A stretch of 64,000 nucleotides of DNA from Planomonospora sp. ID67723 (GTDB lineage: Bacteria > Actinomycetota > Actinomycetes > Streptosporangiales > Streptosporangiaceae): contig NZ_JABTEZ010000004.1 of NCBI RefSeq assembly GCF_015711605.1, positions 186,001 through 250,000 on the forward strand. Reading direction: 5' to 3'. This document shows, one piece after another, positions 25,736 through 33,617 of this stretch (position 1 is the first letter of the stretch; each line of letters opens with the position of its first letter). Both the position numbers and the translations under genes were made by a program. The notes under the pieces are model-generated. The model was not told where the DNA came from. It was given only the letters and a program-made list of their open reading frames with translations, and ran no database searches.

Positions 25736-25992
25736 CTAGATCATCTGGGGCCGGGTCGGGCCGGCGGGAGGTTTGTGGGGCCCGCGAGCACCGTAACGCA
25801 GCACAGAGGTGTCTCCGGCGTCGGCGGCCGCCCAGGCCAGGCGTTCGGCCCCATCGCAATCCCCGTGCTGCTCCCGAAGCCACGCAAGATCATGCAGAGC
25901 GGAGGCGTCACCTGATTTCGCGGCCGCCTGAGCCAGCTGTTCAGCACCTTCGTGGTCTGCGGCCCGCTCACGCAGCCGCGCCACGTTTTCAA
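25736..25992 (-). pseudogene. TPR/Sel1-like repeat protein fragment
   Basis: Two degenerate repeats, ADHEGAEQLAQAAAKSGDAS and GDCDGAERLAWAAADAGDTS, follow the pattern of actinomycete tetratricopeptide-like proteins. The fragment has no proper start and ends in a short unrelated tail. The full-length relatives have many repeats and an N-terminal regulatory domain. Confidence 0.5.
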
Positions 25993-26062
25993 GCCGAGGC
26001 CGCGCTGAAGGCTGGCCTTTGTGCGGGCATGTCCATCACCGTGTTCTGAACGCGGTCAGCTG

Positions 26063-28477
26063 TTACGGGCCGGGCGAAGGGTAGGGCGGGGCCAGGCTCC
26101 ACACCCGCACCGTGCCGAGGTCGTTGCCGGAGACCGCCACGGGGCGGCCGTCCAACTGCGCCACCGCCACCGCATACACCGCCCCGGCATCCTCATCGTC
26201 GATGGTGAAGGGTTTGCCGATCGGCTTTCCGGTGGCCAGGTCCCACACCCGTACCGCACCGTCGTTGTCGCTGTGGCTGTCGTCGTCGCCGCCGGAGACC
26301 ACCACCGGGCGGCCGCCCAGCTGTGCCGCCGCCACCGCTCTGACCCCCCGCTTGTGGCCGGTGAAGGGTTTGCCGATCGGCTTTCCGGTGGCCAGGTCCC
26401 GCACCCCCACCGTAGCGTCGCGTTGGACGTCGGCGTAGTAGTCGTCGCCGCCGGAGATCACCACCGGGCGGCCGTCCAACTGCGCCGCCGCCACCGCCCA
26501 GACAGAGTCCTCATGGCCGGCGAAGGGGTCCCTGATCGCCTCTCCGGTGGCGAGGTCCCACACCCGCACCGTGCCGAGGTCGTTGCCGGAGATCGCCACG
26601 GGGCGGCCGTCCGACTGCGCCACCGCCACCGCATACACCGCCCCGGCATCTCCATCGTCGATGGCGAGGGGCTTGCCGATCGGCTTTCGGGTGGCCAGGT
26701 CCCACACCCGCATCGTACGGTCCTCACTACCGGAGACCACCACCGGACGGCCGTCCAACTGCGTCAGCGCCACGGCCCAGACTGCGTTCTTGTGGCCGGT
26801 GAAGGGTTTGCCGACCGGCTTTCGGGTGGCCAGATCCCACACCCGCACCGTGTCATCGCGGCCGCCGGAGATTACCACCGGGCGCCCGTCCAACTGCGCC
26901 ACCGCCACCGCCCGGACTCCATCGATGTGGCCGGTGAAGGGTTTGCCGACCGGCTTTCCGGTGGCCAGATCCCACACCCACACCGCACCGTCGTCGTTGC
27001 GGCTGTCGTCGTCGCCGCCGGAGACCACCACCGGGCGGCCGTCCAACTGCGCCACCGCCACCGCCCTGACCGCGCCCTCGTGGCCGGTGAAGGGTTCCCC
27101 GATCGGGGCGCCGAAGGGGCCGACCACCGCGGTGGAAGCCGGTGACGTAGTGGGCGCGGACGATGGGGTGCGGTTCTCTCCGGTGAGCGGATTTCGCAGC
27201 CACACAAGGATGGCAATCGCGACGGACACAGCGGCTGCGAGCGCGGCCAGCCTCAGGCGCCGAGTGGTACGGCGGCTTGGGGGATCAGCGGGTGCCGACG
27301 GTGGCATCGGAGGGTGATCTGATCTCTCCCGGGCGGGGGTGGTCGTGATGGCGTGAGCGCTGGTGCGAGAGACATCGTGCGGTGACGCGTCCGCCGTCGG
27401 CGCCGGATGCTGCCTCGGCGCCCGGCCGGCCTCTCCGGTGCCGGGATCGGCCTCAGGCATGACAGGCCGGGGCATGAACGACAGCACGGCCGGTGGCGCT
27501 GGTGGCGCATCGGTTGGGGCCGCTTGGGGGCGCGCCTGCCCCGCAGGGGGATCACCTTTCCCCGCGTGGTCTCTGGGCGAGGCCGCGACCAGGACATCAG
27601 GCGATGAGCGGCTTTCGGTCGGCTGCGCCGTATCGGCGGCGGGCCGGTTGCGGCCTCGGCCGGGAAGGGCCCGGTCATGGGTGAAGGCGGCCAGCAGGTC
27701 GGGGACGGCAGGTCGTTCGGCGGGGTCTTTGGCCAGGCACGCGGTCAGCAGCGGGTTGTGCCGGTCGGGGACGCCGGACAGGTCCGGCTCGCGGGTCACG
27801 ATGGCACCGATCACCGCTGCGGTGCTGGGGCCGGGGAAGGCCAGGTGCCCGGTGGCCGCGTACACCATGGCGGCTGCCCAGCTGAACACGTCCGAGGCTG
27901 TGCCGGCCGAGTGACCATGGAGTTGTTCGGGTGCCAGATAGGCCGGGGTGCCCACCGGCCCGGATCGGGTGGTGGTCTGCTCCAGCAGGCGGGCGATACC
28001 GAAGTCGATGACCACCGGCCCCTCCGGGCCCATGATCACATTGCTGGGCTTGAAGTCGCGGTGCACGATGCCGGCGCGGTGGATCGCCTCCAGTGCGGTC
28101 AGCGTGGTGATGGCCAGCCGCTCCAGACCGCCTTCAGCGCGAGGTCCGTCCTCGACGACCAGAGCGTGCAGCGATGGACCGGGGATGTACTCACTGACCA
28201 GGTAAGGGCGGTCGTCGTCGGTGATGCCCATGTCCAGGATGCGTGCGGTGCAAAACACCGCCACCTGACGGGCCAGGTCCGCCTCGCGCAGGAATCGTTC
28301 CCGGCTTGCGGGGTCGGCCGCCATCCGGGCATGCAGCACCTTGACGGCCACCTTCCGCCCCGCGGGTGCTTGGGCGAGGTAGACCGTGCCTTGACCGCCT
28401 TCGCCCAGCACTGCGCTCAGCCGGTAGGGGCCGACCTGCTCGGGGTCGCGTGCGGCCAGGGGGCCAGGGTCGGGCAC
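26063..28477 (-). CDS. Membrane Ser/Thr protein kinase with extracellular WD40 propeller
   Basis: This encodes 804 residues. The N-terminal Hanks kinase (about 15-275) has VLGEGGQGTVYLAQ, VAVKVL with the invariant Lys, HRDFKPSNVIMG catalytic loop, VIDFGIA (DFG) and GTPAYLAPEQ. A Pro/Ser/Thr-rich linker (about 280-410) precedes one membrane helix (LRLAALAAAVSVAIAILVWL). About 370 extracytoplasmic residues then form seven WD40-like repeats of the type GHxxAVRAVAVAQLDGRPVV..VWDLATGKPVGKPF. Such kinases are thought to sense an external ligand through the propeller. The highly repetitive DNA makes this gene prone to recombination, and an orphan piece of a relative lies at 54030. Confidence 0.93.
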   Translation of the reverse strand: MPDPGPLAARDPEQVGPYRLSAVLGEGGQGTVYLAQAPAGRKVAVKVLHARMAADPASRERFLREADLARQVAVFCTARILDMGITDDDRPYLVSEYIPGPSLHALVVEDGPRAEGGLERLAITTLTALEAIHRAGIVHRDFKPSNVIMGPEGPVVIDFGIARLLEQTTTRSGPVGTPAYLAPEQLHGHSAGTASDVFSWAAAMVYAATGHLAFPGPSTAAVIGAIVTREPDLSGVPDRHNPLLTACLAKDPAERPAVPDLLAAFTHDRALPGRGRNRPAADTAQPTESRSSPDVLVAASPRDHAGKGDPPAGQARPQAAPTDAPPAPPAVLSFMPRPVMPEADPGTGEAGRAPRQHPAPTADASPHDVSRTSAHAITTTPARERSDHPPMPPSAPADPPSRRTTRRLRLAALAAAVSVAIAILVWLRNPLTGENRTPSSAPTTSPASTAVVGPFGAPIGEPFTGHEGAVRAVAVAQLDGRPVVVSGGDDDSRNDDGAVWVWDLATGKPVGKPFTGHIDGVRAVAVAQLDGRPVVISGGRDDTVRVWDLATRKPVGKPFTGHKNAVWAVALTQLDGRPVVVSGSEDRTMRVWDLATRKPIGKPLAIDDGDAGAVYAVAVAQSDGRPVAISGNDLGTVRVWDLATGEAIRDPFAGHEDSVWAVAAAQLDGRPVVISGGDDYYADVQRDATVGVRDLATGKPIGKPFTGHKRGVRAVAAAQLGGRPVVVSGGDDDSHSDNDGAVRVWDLATGKPIGKPFTIDDEDAGAVYAVAVAQLDGRPVAVSGNDLGTVRVWSLAPPYPSPGP
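26100..27110 (-). repeat. Tandem WD40-coding repeats
   Basis: About seven units of roughly 130-150 bp. Each contains a conserved stretch coding QLDGRPVVVSG and one coding VWDLATGKPIGKPF, with high nucleotide identity between units. This indicates recent expansion or homogenisation. Confidence 0.85.
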
Positions 28478-29014
28478 CGTGCCTTCCTTCCCGCCGCTTG
28501 CTCAGCAGGACGGCCCCGTCCGTCGCTGTATCCGGAACATGACGATAAGTGCCCGCCGGTCACAGCGGAAGCCGTATCGAACGATCGCCGTATCCCGTTT
28601 CCCAGCACGCCCGGCCCCGACGGGGCCATTCCCGAGCCTCCCGGCGCCCGGAGGGGGAGGTCGCAAACGCAGCATAGGCACGGTTATGCATCAGAAGCAG
28701 AGAACTGCCGCGGGGGAGGGAGCGGCAGCCGCTGATCCGTCCAAGCGGGCAGGAAAGATCGGGCGGGCTGGCCGCCGTCCCGCAGCCGGTTCGGGCCGCT
28801 CTGACTGTTGCCCGCGGGTCGGCCTCGCGGGACGGCTCTGTGGTTGAACGGACGAACGTCTCCGCCGCTCTTTTCGTGACCGGCTCCGCAGCGGTGACGC
28901 CGACGATCCCTGACGTGCCAGCTCAACGCCTGTCGGCCCGCTGGGAGACGCACGTACCTCAGACGGAGACCGTTTGCACGACATCGGCCCCGCCGCGCCC
29001 GGTGGCCCAGCCCT
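28478..29014. other. Intergenic region, nothing recognised
   Basis: About 540 bases with no convincing gene on either strand. It presumably contains the kinase promoter near 28500 and the end of the CMD-SDR operon. Confidence 0.4.
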
Positions 29015-29677
29015 TCAGCCCGAGCACTGCTGAGGGAGCAGGGCATCCGCGGCGGCCCAGGCGCGGCAGAGCCCGAATTCGGCCAAGCCGCGGATCAAGT
29101 CGCGGAACGTCTCGTCGGTGGCACCGGCTGACCGGGCCAGCTCCGCATGCAGCCGCAGCGATGGGCCCAGCGTCTGGTAGATGACGTCCACGGTCAGGCA
29201 GGCGATCGCCCGCTCGCGGATGCTGAGATGCGGGCGGGCCCACCGCTGGGCCAGTTGGTCCTCGGTGAAGGCGGCGAGTCCGGGGTCCACTTCCTCCAGG
29301 TCATGGACGGCACGGATCAGGGGCCCGGCCAGCGGCACCGGCTTGATCGGGTCGGTGTCCTGGGCGGCGGGCAGGCCGAGTTCGGTCAGCCGCTGGAAGG
29401 CGGTGACGAGGATGGGGTAGCCGACGTAGGGGGCCAAGTGACGGTAGAGCTCCCTGATCGATTCAGCGTCCACGCCGTTGCCGAGGGCCATCTGCACGTG
29501 CATGGCCAGGGGCACGTCCAGGTGCGGGTGGCACAGGTCGGCGGTCAGGCAGATGAAAGCCTTCTCACGCATGGTCAGGTGGGTCAGGCCCCACAGATTG
29601 TGGCCCGCGCCGACGGCGAGCTGGGCGAAGACGGGGTCGAGGGCGGTGAGGGCATCGGCTCCGGCGAGCTGGGTCAT
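29015..29677 (-). CDS. Carboxymuconolactone decarboxylase-like protein, two-domain
   Basis: This encodes 220 residues from ATG 29677 (MTQLAGADALTALDPVFAQL). Two copies of the CMD/AhpD-like helical fold are visible: first LTMREKAFICLTADLCHPHL..HVQMALGNGVDAESIRELYRH, then LSIRERAIACLTVDVIYQTL..HAELARSAGATDETFRDLIRG. The AhpD CxxC redox pair is absent; ICL and ACL give single cysteines, so peroxidase activity is unlikely and a decarboxylase/isomerase-like or structural role is more likely. It is the last gene of the 32.8-29.0 kb run, 13 bases after the SDR. Confidence 0.82.
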   Translation of the reverse strand: MTQLAGADALTALDPVFAQLAVGAGHNLWGLTHLTMREKAFICLTADLCHPHLDVPLAMHVQMALGNGVDAESIRELYRHLAPYVGYPILVTAFQRLTELGLPAAQDTDPIKPVPLAGPLIRAVHDLEEVDPGLAAFTEDQLAQRWARPHLSIRERAIACLTVDVIYQTLGPSLRLHAELARSAGATDETFRDLIRGLAEFGLCRAWAAADALLPQQCSG

Positions 29678-29690
29678 CGCGGGGCTCCGT

Positions 29691-30509
29691 TCAGGACAGG
29701 CCGAGCGCACGCAGGCGCAGGCGGTCGAGGGTGTATTGGGGGACGATGCGGCCGAGAGTGCTCATCAGCCGCGACTTCTTGCCGACCGGGTAGCGCGAGC
29801 GGGGCTTGCGCGCGGTCAGGGCGTGCAGGACGGCGCGTGCGACCACATCGGGGCTGGAGCCGGAGCGTTCCTCCCTGAGCCCGCTGGTGACCATGGTCTT
29901 GTACGCGGTGCCGTACAGGCGGCGGCCTTCGGGGCCGAGGGAGGCCAGGCGGGGTTCGACCTCGTCTTCGAGCTTGTCGACGGCGTCGGTGTGGATGGAG
30001 CCGGGTTCGATGAGGACGGCCGCCACGCCGTACGGCATGAGCTCCATGCGCAGGGCGTCGTTGAGGGAGCGGATGGCGTGCTTGGAGGAGCAGAGCGGGC
30101 CGCCGAAGGGAAGCGTGATCCAGCTGCCCACCGAGCCGACGGTGACGACGCGCCCGCGCGAGGCGCGCAGCTTCGGCAGCATGGCCTGGGTGACGGCCAC
30201 CTGGCCGAAGACGTTGACCTCGTACTGCCGGCGCAGCGCGTCGAGGGGGACGAACTCCAGGGGGCCGGTGACGCCGATCCCGGCGTTGTTGACCAGGGCA
30301 TCCAGCCGGCCCAGACGCTCGGCGGCTTCGGCGATCTGGCTCGGATCCGTGACATCCAGCTTGATCGGGGTGACGGTCGGGCCGAGCGCGTCGCCGTCGG
30401 CATCCTTGCGGACGCCGGCGTGGACGGTGAAGCCCTCGCGGGCGAGCAGCAGCGCTGTGGCGCGGCCGATTCCGGTTGAGGCGCCGGTGACGAGCACTGT
30501 CTTCGACAT
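29691..30509 (-). CDS. Short-chain dehydrogenase/reductase with altered active site
   Basis: This encodes 272 residues from ATG 30509, with GGAGGA just upstream. The cofactor motif VTGASTGIGRATALLLAREG, the NNAGIGVTG motif and VVTVGSVGSW catalytic-Ser strand are normal. The catalytic YxxxK position instead reads LCSSK (Leu about 139, Lys about 143), so the general-acid Tyr is missing. The C-terminus is long and basic (RYPVGKKSRLMSTLGRIVPQ). It sits in an operon with a CMD-like protein, a TrmO-like protein and a hydrolase. Either another residue supplies the acid, or the protein has a non-redox role. Leu variants at this position may be a subfamily trait. Confidence 0.85.
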   Translation of the reverse strand: MSKTVLVTGASTGIGRATALLLAREGFTVHAGVRKDADGDALGPTVTPIKLDVTDPSQIAEAAERLGRLDALVNNAGIGVTGPLEFVPLDALRRQYEVNVFGQVAVTQAMLPKLRASRGRVVTVGSVGSWITLPFGGPLCSSKHAIRSLNDALRMELMPYGVAAVLIEPGSIHTDAVDKLEDEVEPRLASLGPEGRRLYGTAYKTMVTSGLREERSGSSPDVVARAVLHALTARKPRSRYPVGKKSRLMSTLGRIVPQYTLDRLRLRALGLS

Positions 30510-30524
30510 GAGGGTTCCTCCAGG

Positions 30525-30989
30525 TCAGTAGTAAGAGCGCATGAGCTCGGTCGCCCACTCCGGTTGCACCGTCTCGCCCTGCGGTCCGAACTCGGCCATG
30601 TAGGGCTTGACGTCCAGGACGGGACTGCTGTCGATGGCGTCGAGGCCGCGGACGTGGATGTCCAGACCGTCGACGGCGAGCAGCCGGCAGCGGGAGACGC
30701 CCAGCAGGTTCGGGCGGTTCCTGCCTCGCTGGGCGAAGATGCCGACCTTGGGCCAGTCCGGGTTTCCTCGGGGGTGGCGGGCGGAGGTGTTGATCGAGGC
30801 GGGCTCAACAAGGTGGAACTGGAAGACCACCTCCAGGTGCGAGAAGGCGTCCAGACCGGCGAGGGATTCCGGCCCGAAACGGGTTCCGTCGAGGCGGATC
30901 ACCGCCTGTTCGGCGCTCCAGTCGTCGTCGAGCGCCTCGACGCGCCCGCCGGCGACTGTCCCGACAGGTTCCAATGCGATGGTCTGCAT
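30525..30989 (-). CDS. TrmO-family (YaeB-like) methyltransferase
   Basis: This encodes 154 residues from ATG 30989 (MQTIALEPVGTVAGGRVEAL), preceded by AGAGG. The motifs LAGLDAFSHLEVVFQFHLVE, ARHPRGNPDWPKVGIFAQRG and RNRPNLLGVSRCRLLAVDG are those of the beta-barrel SAM enzyme that N6-methylates t6A37 of tRNA-Thr (TrmO/TsaA). The position in an accessory operon with redox and hydrolase genes is unusual for a housekeeping tRNA enzyme, so it may act on another substrate. An open frame extends upstream, but the residues before Met are not conserved-looking. Confidence 0.85.
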   Translation of the reverse strand: MQTIALEPVGTVAGGRVEALDDDWSAEQAVIRLDGTRFGPESLAGLDAFSHLEVVFQFHLVEPASINTSARHPRGNPDWPKVGIFAQRGRNRPNLLGVSRCRLLAVDGLDIHVRGLDAIDSSPVLDVKPYMAEFGPQGETVQPEWATELMRSYY

Positions 30990-31050
30990 GGCGTTCCTCT
31001 CATGATCGGACTGCTGATCGCGACCGTACGGGCCGGTGATTCCGGCCGAA

Positions 31051-32094
31051 TCAGTCATGGCTGCTGAAGTCGTGCGGGGCCCCCGCCGGCTGGTTAGGTA
31101 GGGGCTGAGCACCGAAGAAAGCCTGAAGGTGGCGGTTGACCGGGTCCGGGCAGTCCAGTTGGGGAGCGTGGCCACAGCCGTCGAGGATCACGAGCTGCTC
31201 GTTCGGGAGCAGCTCGGCGAAACGGTGGGCGCGCTCGACGGGCTGGATGGTGTCCTGCTTGCCCCACAACACCAGGGTCGGGGTCTTCGTGGCAGGAAGG
31301 GCGGACTCGGTCTGCGCCCAGTCCAGGCGGCGTTCGAGCAGGTACGTGGCTCGGATGTTGTCATGGAAGGTCATCGGCGCCCACCACTCGTCGAGCAGTC
31401 GCTCGGTGACGCGGCCCTTGTTGACCATCATGCCCTCAGCCAGGCTGCGGACGGTGGACTTGCCGGTGGACAGCTTGACGGCCAGCTCGCCGACGACGGG
31501 AATCTTCAGGGACTCCCACATGAGGGTGCCCGGCAGGTCCAGTCCGGTGGCGTCGAGCAAGGCGAGCTTGGTGACGCGATCGGGGTGGCGCTGGGCGAAG
31601 GCCAGGGCCCAGCCGCCACTCCAGGAGTTGCCCGCCAGAGCGGCTTGCCGTATTCCGAGGCTGTCCATGAACGCGCTGACGGCAGTGACCATGGCATCGA
31701 GGTCGAAGGCGAAGCCGGATTCGTTGAGTTGTGTGTAGCCCTGGCCGGGAAGGTCGACTACGTAGACAGTGTGGTCGCGGGCAAGCACGTCGAGCTGGTC
31801 CTTCCAGCCGATGACGGAGGTGCCGCCGGGAGAGAGCAGGATCACGGGCGTGCCGGATCCGGCCTGGACGTAGTGGAAGCGGGCGATCGGGGTGTCGGTG
31901 TAGCGGGAGCCGACCTGGGCCAAGTACGGCGAGCGGAAGGCGCGGCCGTCTTCGGCGGGCTGCCAGCCGTAAGCGCCGAACAGCATCACGGCCACCAGCA
32001 GCGCCATCGCTGCCGCGACCCAGCGGGGCCAGCGCCGCTTGCGCACCGGTCGGGCGACGGTGGTCTGAGGAGTGTTGTCGGTAAGGGGAACCAT
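31051..32094 (-). CDS. Membrane-anchored alpha/beta hydrolase
   Basis: This encodes 347 residues. The N-terminus is basic and then hydrophobic (KRRWPRWVAAAMALLVAVML, FGAYGW), giving a signal anchor that places the catalytic domain outside. The hydrolase core has the oxyanion-region LLSPGGTSVIGW, nucleophile elbow GNSWSGG, acid in VLWGKQDTI and His in LDGCGHAPQLD. AAGGA lies upstream of ATG 32094. It follows the HXXEE protein by 88 bases and precedes the TrmO-like gene by 61. It probably hydrolyses an ester, lactone or epoxide at the cell surface; the substrate is unknown. Confidence 0.87.
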   Translation of the reverse strand: MVPLTDNTPQTTVARPVRKRRWPRWVAAAMALLVAVMLFGAYGWQPAEDGRAFRSPYLAQVGSRYTDTPIARFHYVQAGSGTPVILLSPGGTSVIGWKDQLDVLARDHTVYVVDLPGQGYTQLNESGFAFDLDAMVTAVSAFMDSLGIRQAALAGNSWSGGWALAFAQRHPDRVTKLALLDATGLDLPGTLMWESLKIPVVGELAVKLSTGKSTVRSLAEGMMVNKGRVTERLLDEWWAPMTFHDNIRATYLLERRLDWAQTESALPATKTPTLVLWGKQDTIQPVERAHRFAELLPNEQLVILDGCGHAPQLDCPDPVNRHLQAFFGAQPLPNQPAGAPHDFSSHD

Positions 32095-32182
32095 GGTGAT
32101 CCTTCGGCCTGGTCGGAGAAGCGTTCATGCGTCTAGACGGGCGGGCGCCGGACACCGTGACGGCCAAGGCGAGTGATCTGGC

Positions 32183-32779
32183 TCACACGGCGACTGGGAA
32201 GCGCTCCGCCTCCTCAGCCTTGAGAAGGCGGTTCTCCTTGATGAGGAAGTAGATCAGCAACCCGCTCATGACGAAGTGGCCGCCGGCGGTGTACAACCCG
32301 GGGAAGTAGCCGCCCTTGATGATCGGGAAGACGAAATGGGCGATCCCGTTGAGCAGCCCCGCGCCCAGGGCGTACCACCACAGGAAGAAGTTGGCCACAC
32401 GGATGCGGTACAGCGCGCCGGCACCGGCAAAGAAGTAGAGCGCACCGAAACCGAAGACGAATACGAGCAGGAACTCCTTCTCCGGCCAGTCACGCGGTGA
32501 ATCGAACAGCTCGACGATCTCGTGCGGGAAGCCGCCGGTGTACTCCTCGGCCATGTGGATGAGCTGGAAACCCACCGCGCACAGGTAGACGGCGATCACC
32601 TTCCGTGATTTCACCGGGCGGGTGTAGCTGAAGGTCATCCAGCCGCTCCAGCCCAGTACGCTGGCCACCACGAGGACCATGGCTCCCTGGATGGGGAGGG
32701 TGAGTAGTGCCCAGGCGCAGAAGGCGACGGCCAGAATCGCCATGACGGCCGCCGAATAGGGCTCAGGTCGTTTGATCAT
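32183..32779 (-). CDS. HXXEE-domain membrane protein
   Basis: This encodes 198 residues with six hydrophobic helices. The diagnostic segment LIHMAEEYTGGFP (His-x-x-Glu-Glu) sits at the start of the third helix, and a second conserved His follows in GIAHFVFPIIKGGYFPG. Paired His/Glu residues in the membrane suggest metal binding or hydrolysis, but the family has no proven function. An AGGG precedes ATG 32779. It is the first gene of the minus-strand run to 29.0 kb and is divergent from 32900, with a long imperfect dyad in between. Confidence 0.8.
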   Translation of the reverse strand: MIKRPEPYSAAVMAILAVAFCAWALLTLPIQGAMVLVVASVLGWSGWMTFSYTRPVKSRKVIAVYLCAVGFQLIHMAEEYTGGFPHEIVELFDSPRDWPEKEFLLVFVFGFGALYFFAGAGALYRIRVANFFLWWYALGAGLLNGIAHFVFPIIKGGYFPGLYTAGGHFVMSGLLIYFLIKENRLLKAEEAERFPVAV

Positions 32780-32810
32780 GGCTGAACCCTAGGAAGAGTG
32801 CGATAGCGGT

Positions 32811-32867
32811 CGCCTCTGTCATGTGACTGATGGACGCCCGGGGCACATCAGTCATCTGACGGAGGCG
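32811..32867. promoter_or_regulatory. Long imperfect inverted repeat in divergent promoter
   Basis: Arms of 22 bp match at 19 positions around a 13-nt spacer, with a perfect core TGACTGATG (32824-32832) and CATCAGTCA (32846-32854). It lies between HXXEE and the gene at 32900 and is a strong operator candidate. Confidence 0.65.
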
Positions 32868-32899
32868 ATCCCCCGGCGTCACTGTCTAGCGTCAGCGCC

Positions 32900-33616
32900 A
32901 TGAAACTGATCAATGACCACCTGGCCGTCAAGGCCCGCCTGCTGCCCCCGACCGGCGACGGTTTTCTCATGCTGGCCGGCGAGGTCGGCACCTGGCGCGG
33001 TTACTTCGCCTCCGCCCCCGTCCGGCTCGCCGCCCACCTCAAGGCCCTGGCGGCCGGCATCGAGGCGCGCGAGACGAACGTGTTCCGCGCCGTCCTGCGC
33101 ACGCCCGGAGAGGGCGACGAGCTGCTGAACGCCAGGGGCATCCAGCCGGCTCGCTATGACGTCGTCGTGCTGATCCGCACCGCGTCCGTGGAGGACGCTC
33201 TGGCGCTGCGCGACAGCCCCGCCTACAAGGAACTCGCCGAGGCGCTGCGCGCGGTCGCCCGCCGTACCCACCAGATCGTCGCAGGCAACGCCGGACGGCT
33301 CGGCGACGTCGACCACAGCCAGGACCACTGCTACCTGTTCAACTACTTCTACGCCGACGACCGCGAGACCCTGTTGAAGGTGTGGGAGTACACGGCCGGG
33401 TGGTTCCAGGCCAAGACCGCGCTGCCGAACTCGGCGCTGATGCGACCGCTGGAGGGAGAGCCCGCCGACTACGGACTCGTCAACCACGCCAGCTGGCCGA
33501 ACTGGCGGACGTTCCTGCCTAGTCTGATCTTTCGGCCCACCTTCCGCAGCTTCGTACTGGCCAACTTCAAGGCCAACGGCATCGCCGCGCAGCCGATCAT
33601 CTATCGCCGGGTCTGA
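32900..33616 (+). CDS. Unrecognised protein, probably two dimeric alpha-beta barrel-like halves
   Basis: This encodes 238 residues, no signal peptide. The first half has a ferredoxin-like pattern YDVVVLIRTASVEDALALRD then SPAYKELAEALRAVARRTHQ. The second repeats the pattern with CYLFNYFYADDRETLLKVWE then YTAGWFQAKTALPNSALMRP and a C-terminal LANFKANGIAAQPIIYRRV. Such ABM/EthD-like folds bind haem, quinones or ring-cleavage substrates. The assignment is an inference from the secondary-structure pattern. It is divergent from the HXXEE operon and its stop lies one base from the end of the convergent LAL regulator. Confidence 0.65.
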   Translation: MKLINDHLAVKARLLPPTGDGFLMLAGEVGTWRGYFASAPVRLAAHLKALAAGIEARETNVFRAVLRTPGEGDELLNARGIQPARYDVVVLIRTASVEDALALRDSPAYKELAEALRAVARRTHQIVAGNAGRLGDVDHSQDHCYLFNYFYADDRETLLKVWEYTAGWFQAKTALPNSALMRPLEGEPADYGLVNHASWPNWRTFLPSLIFRPTFRSFVLANFKANGIAAQPIIYRRV

Positions 33617-33617
33617 C

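Noticed and set aside
26100-27110. Regular repeats considered as a CRISPR array or satellite
   Set aside because: The periodicity of about 130-150 bp and in-frame coding of WD40 blades explain them fully.
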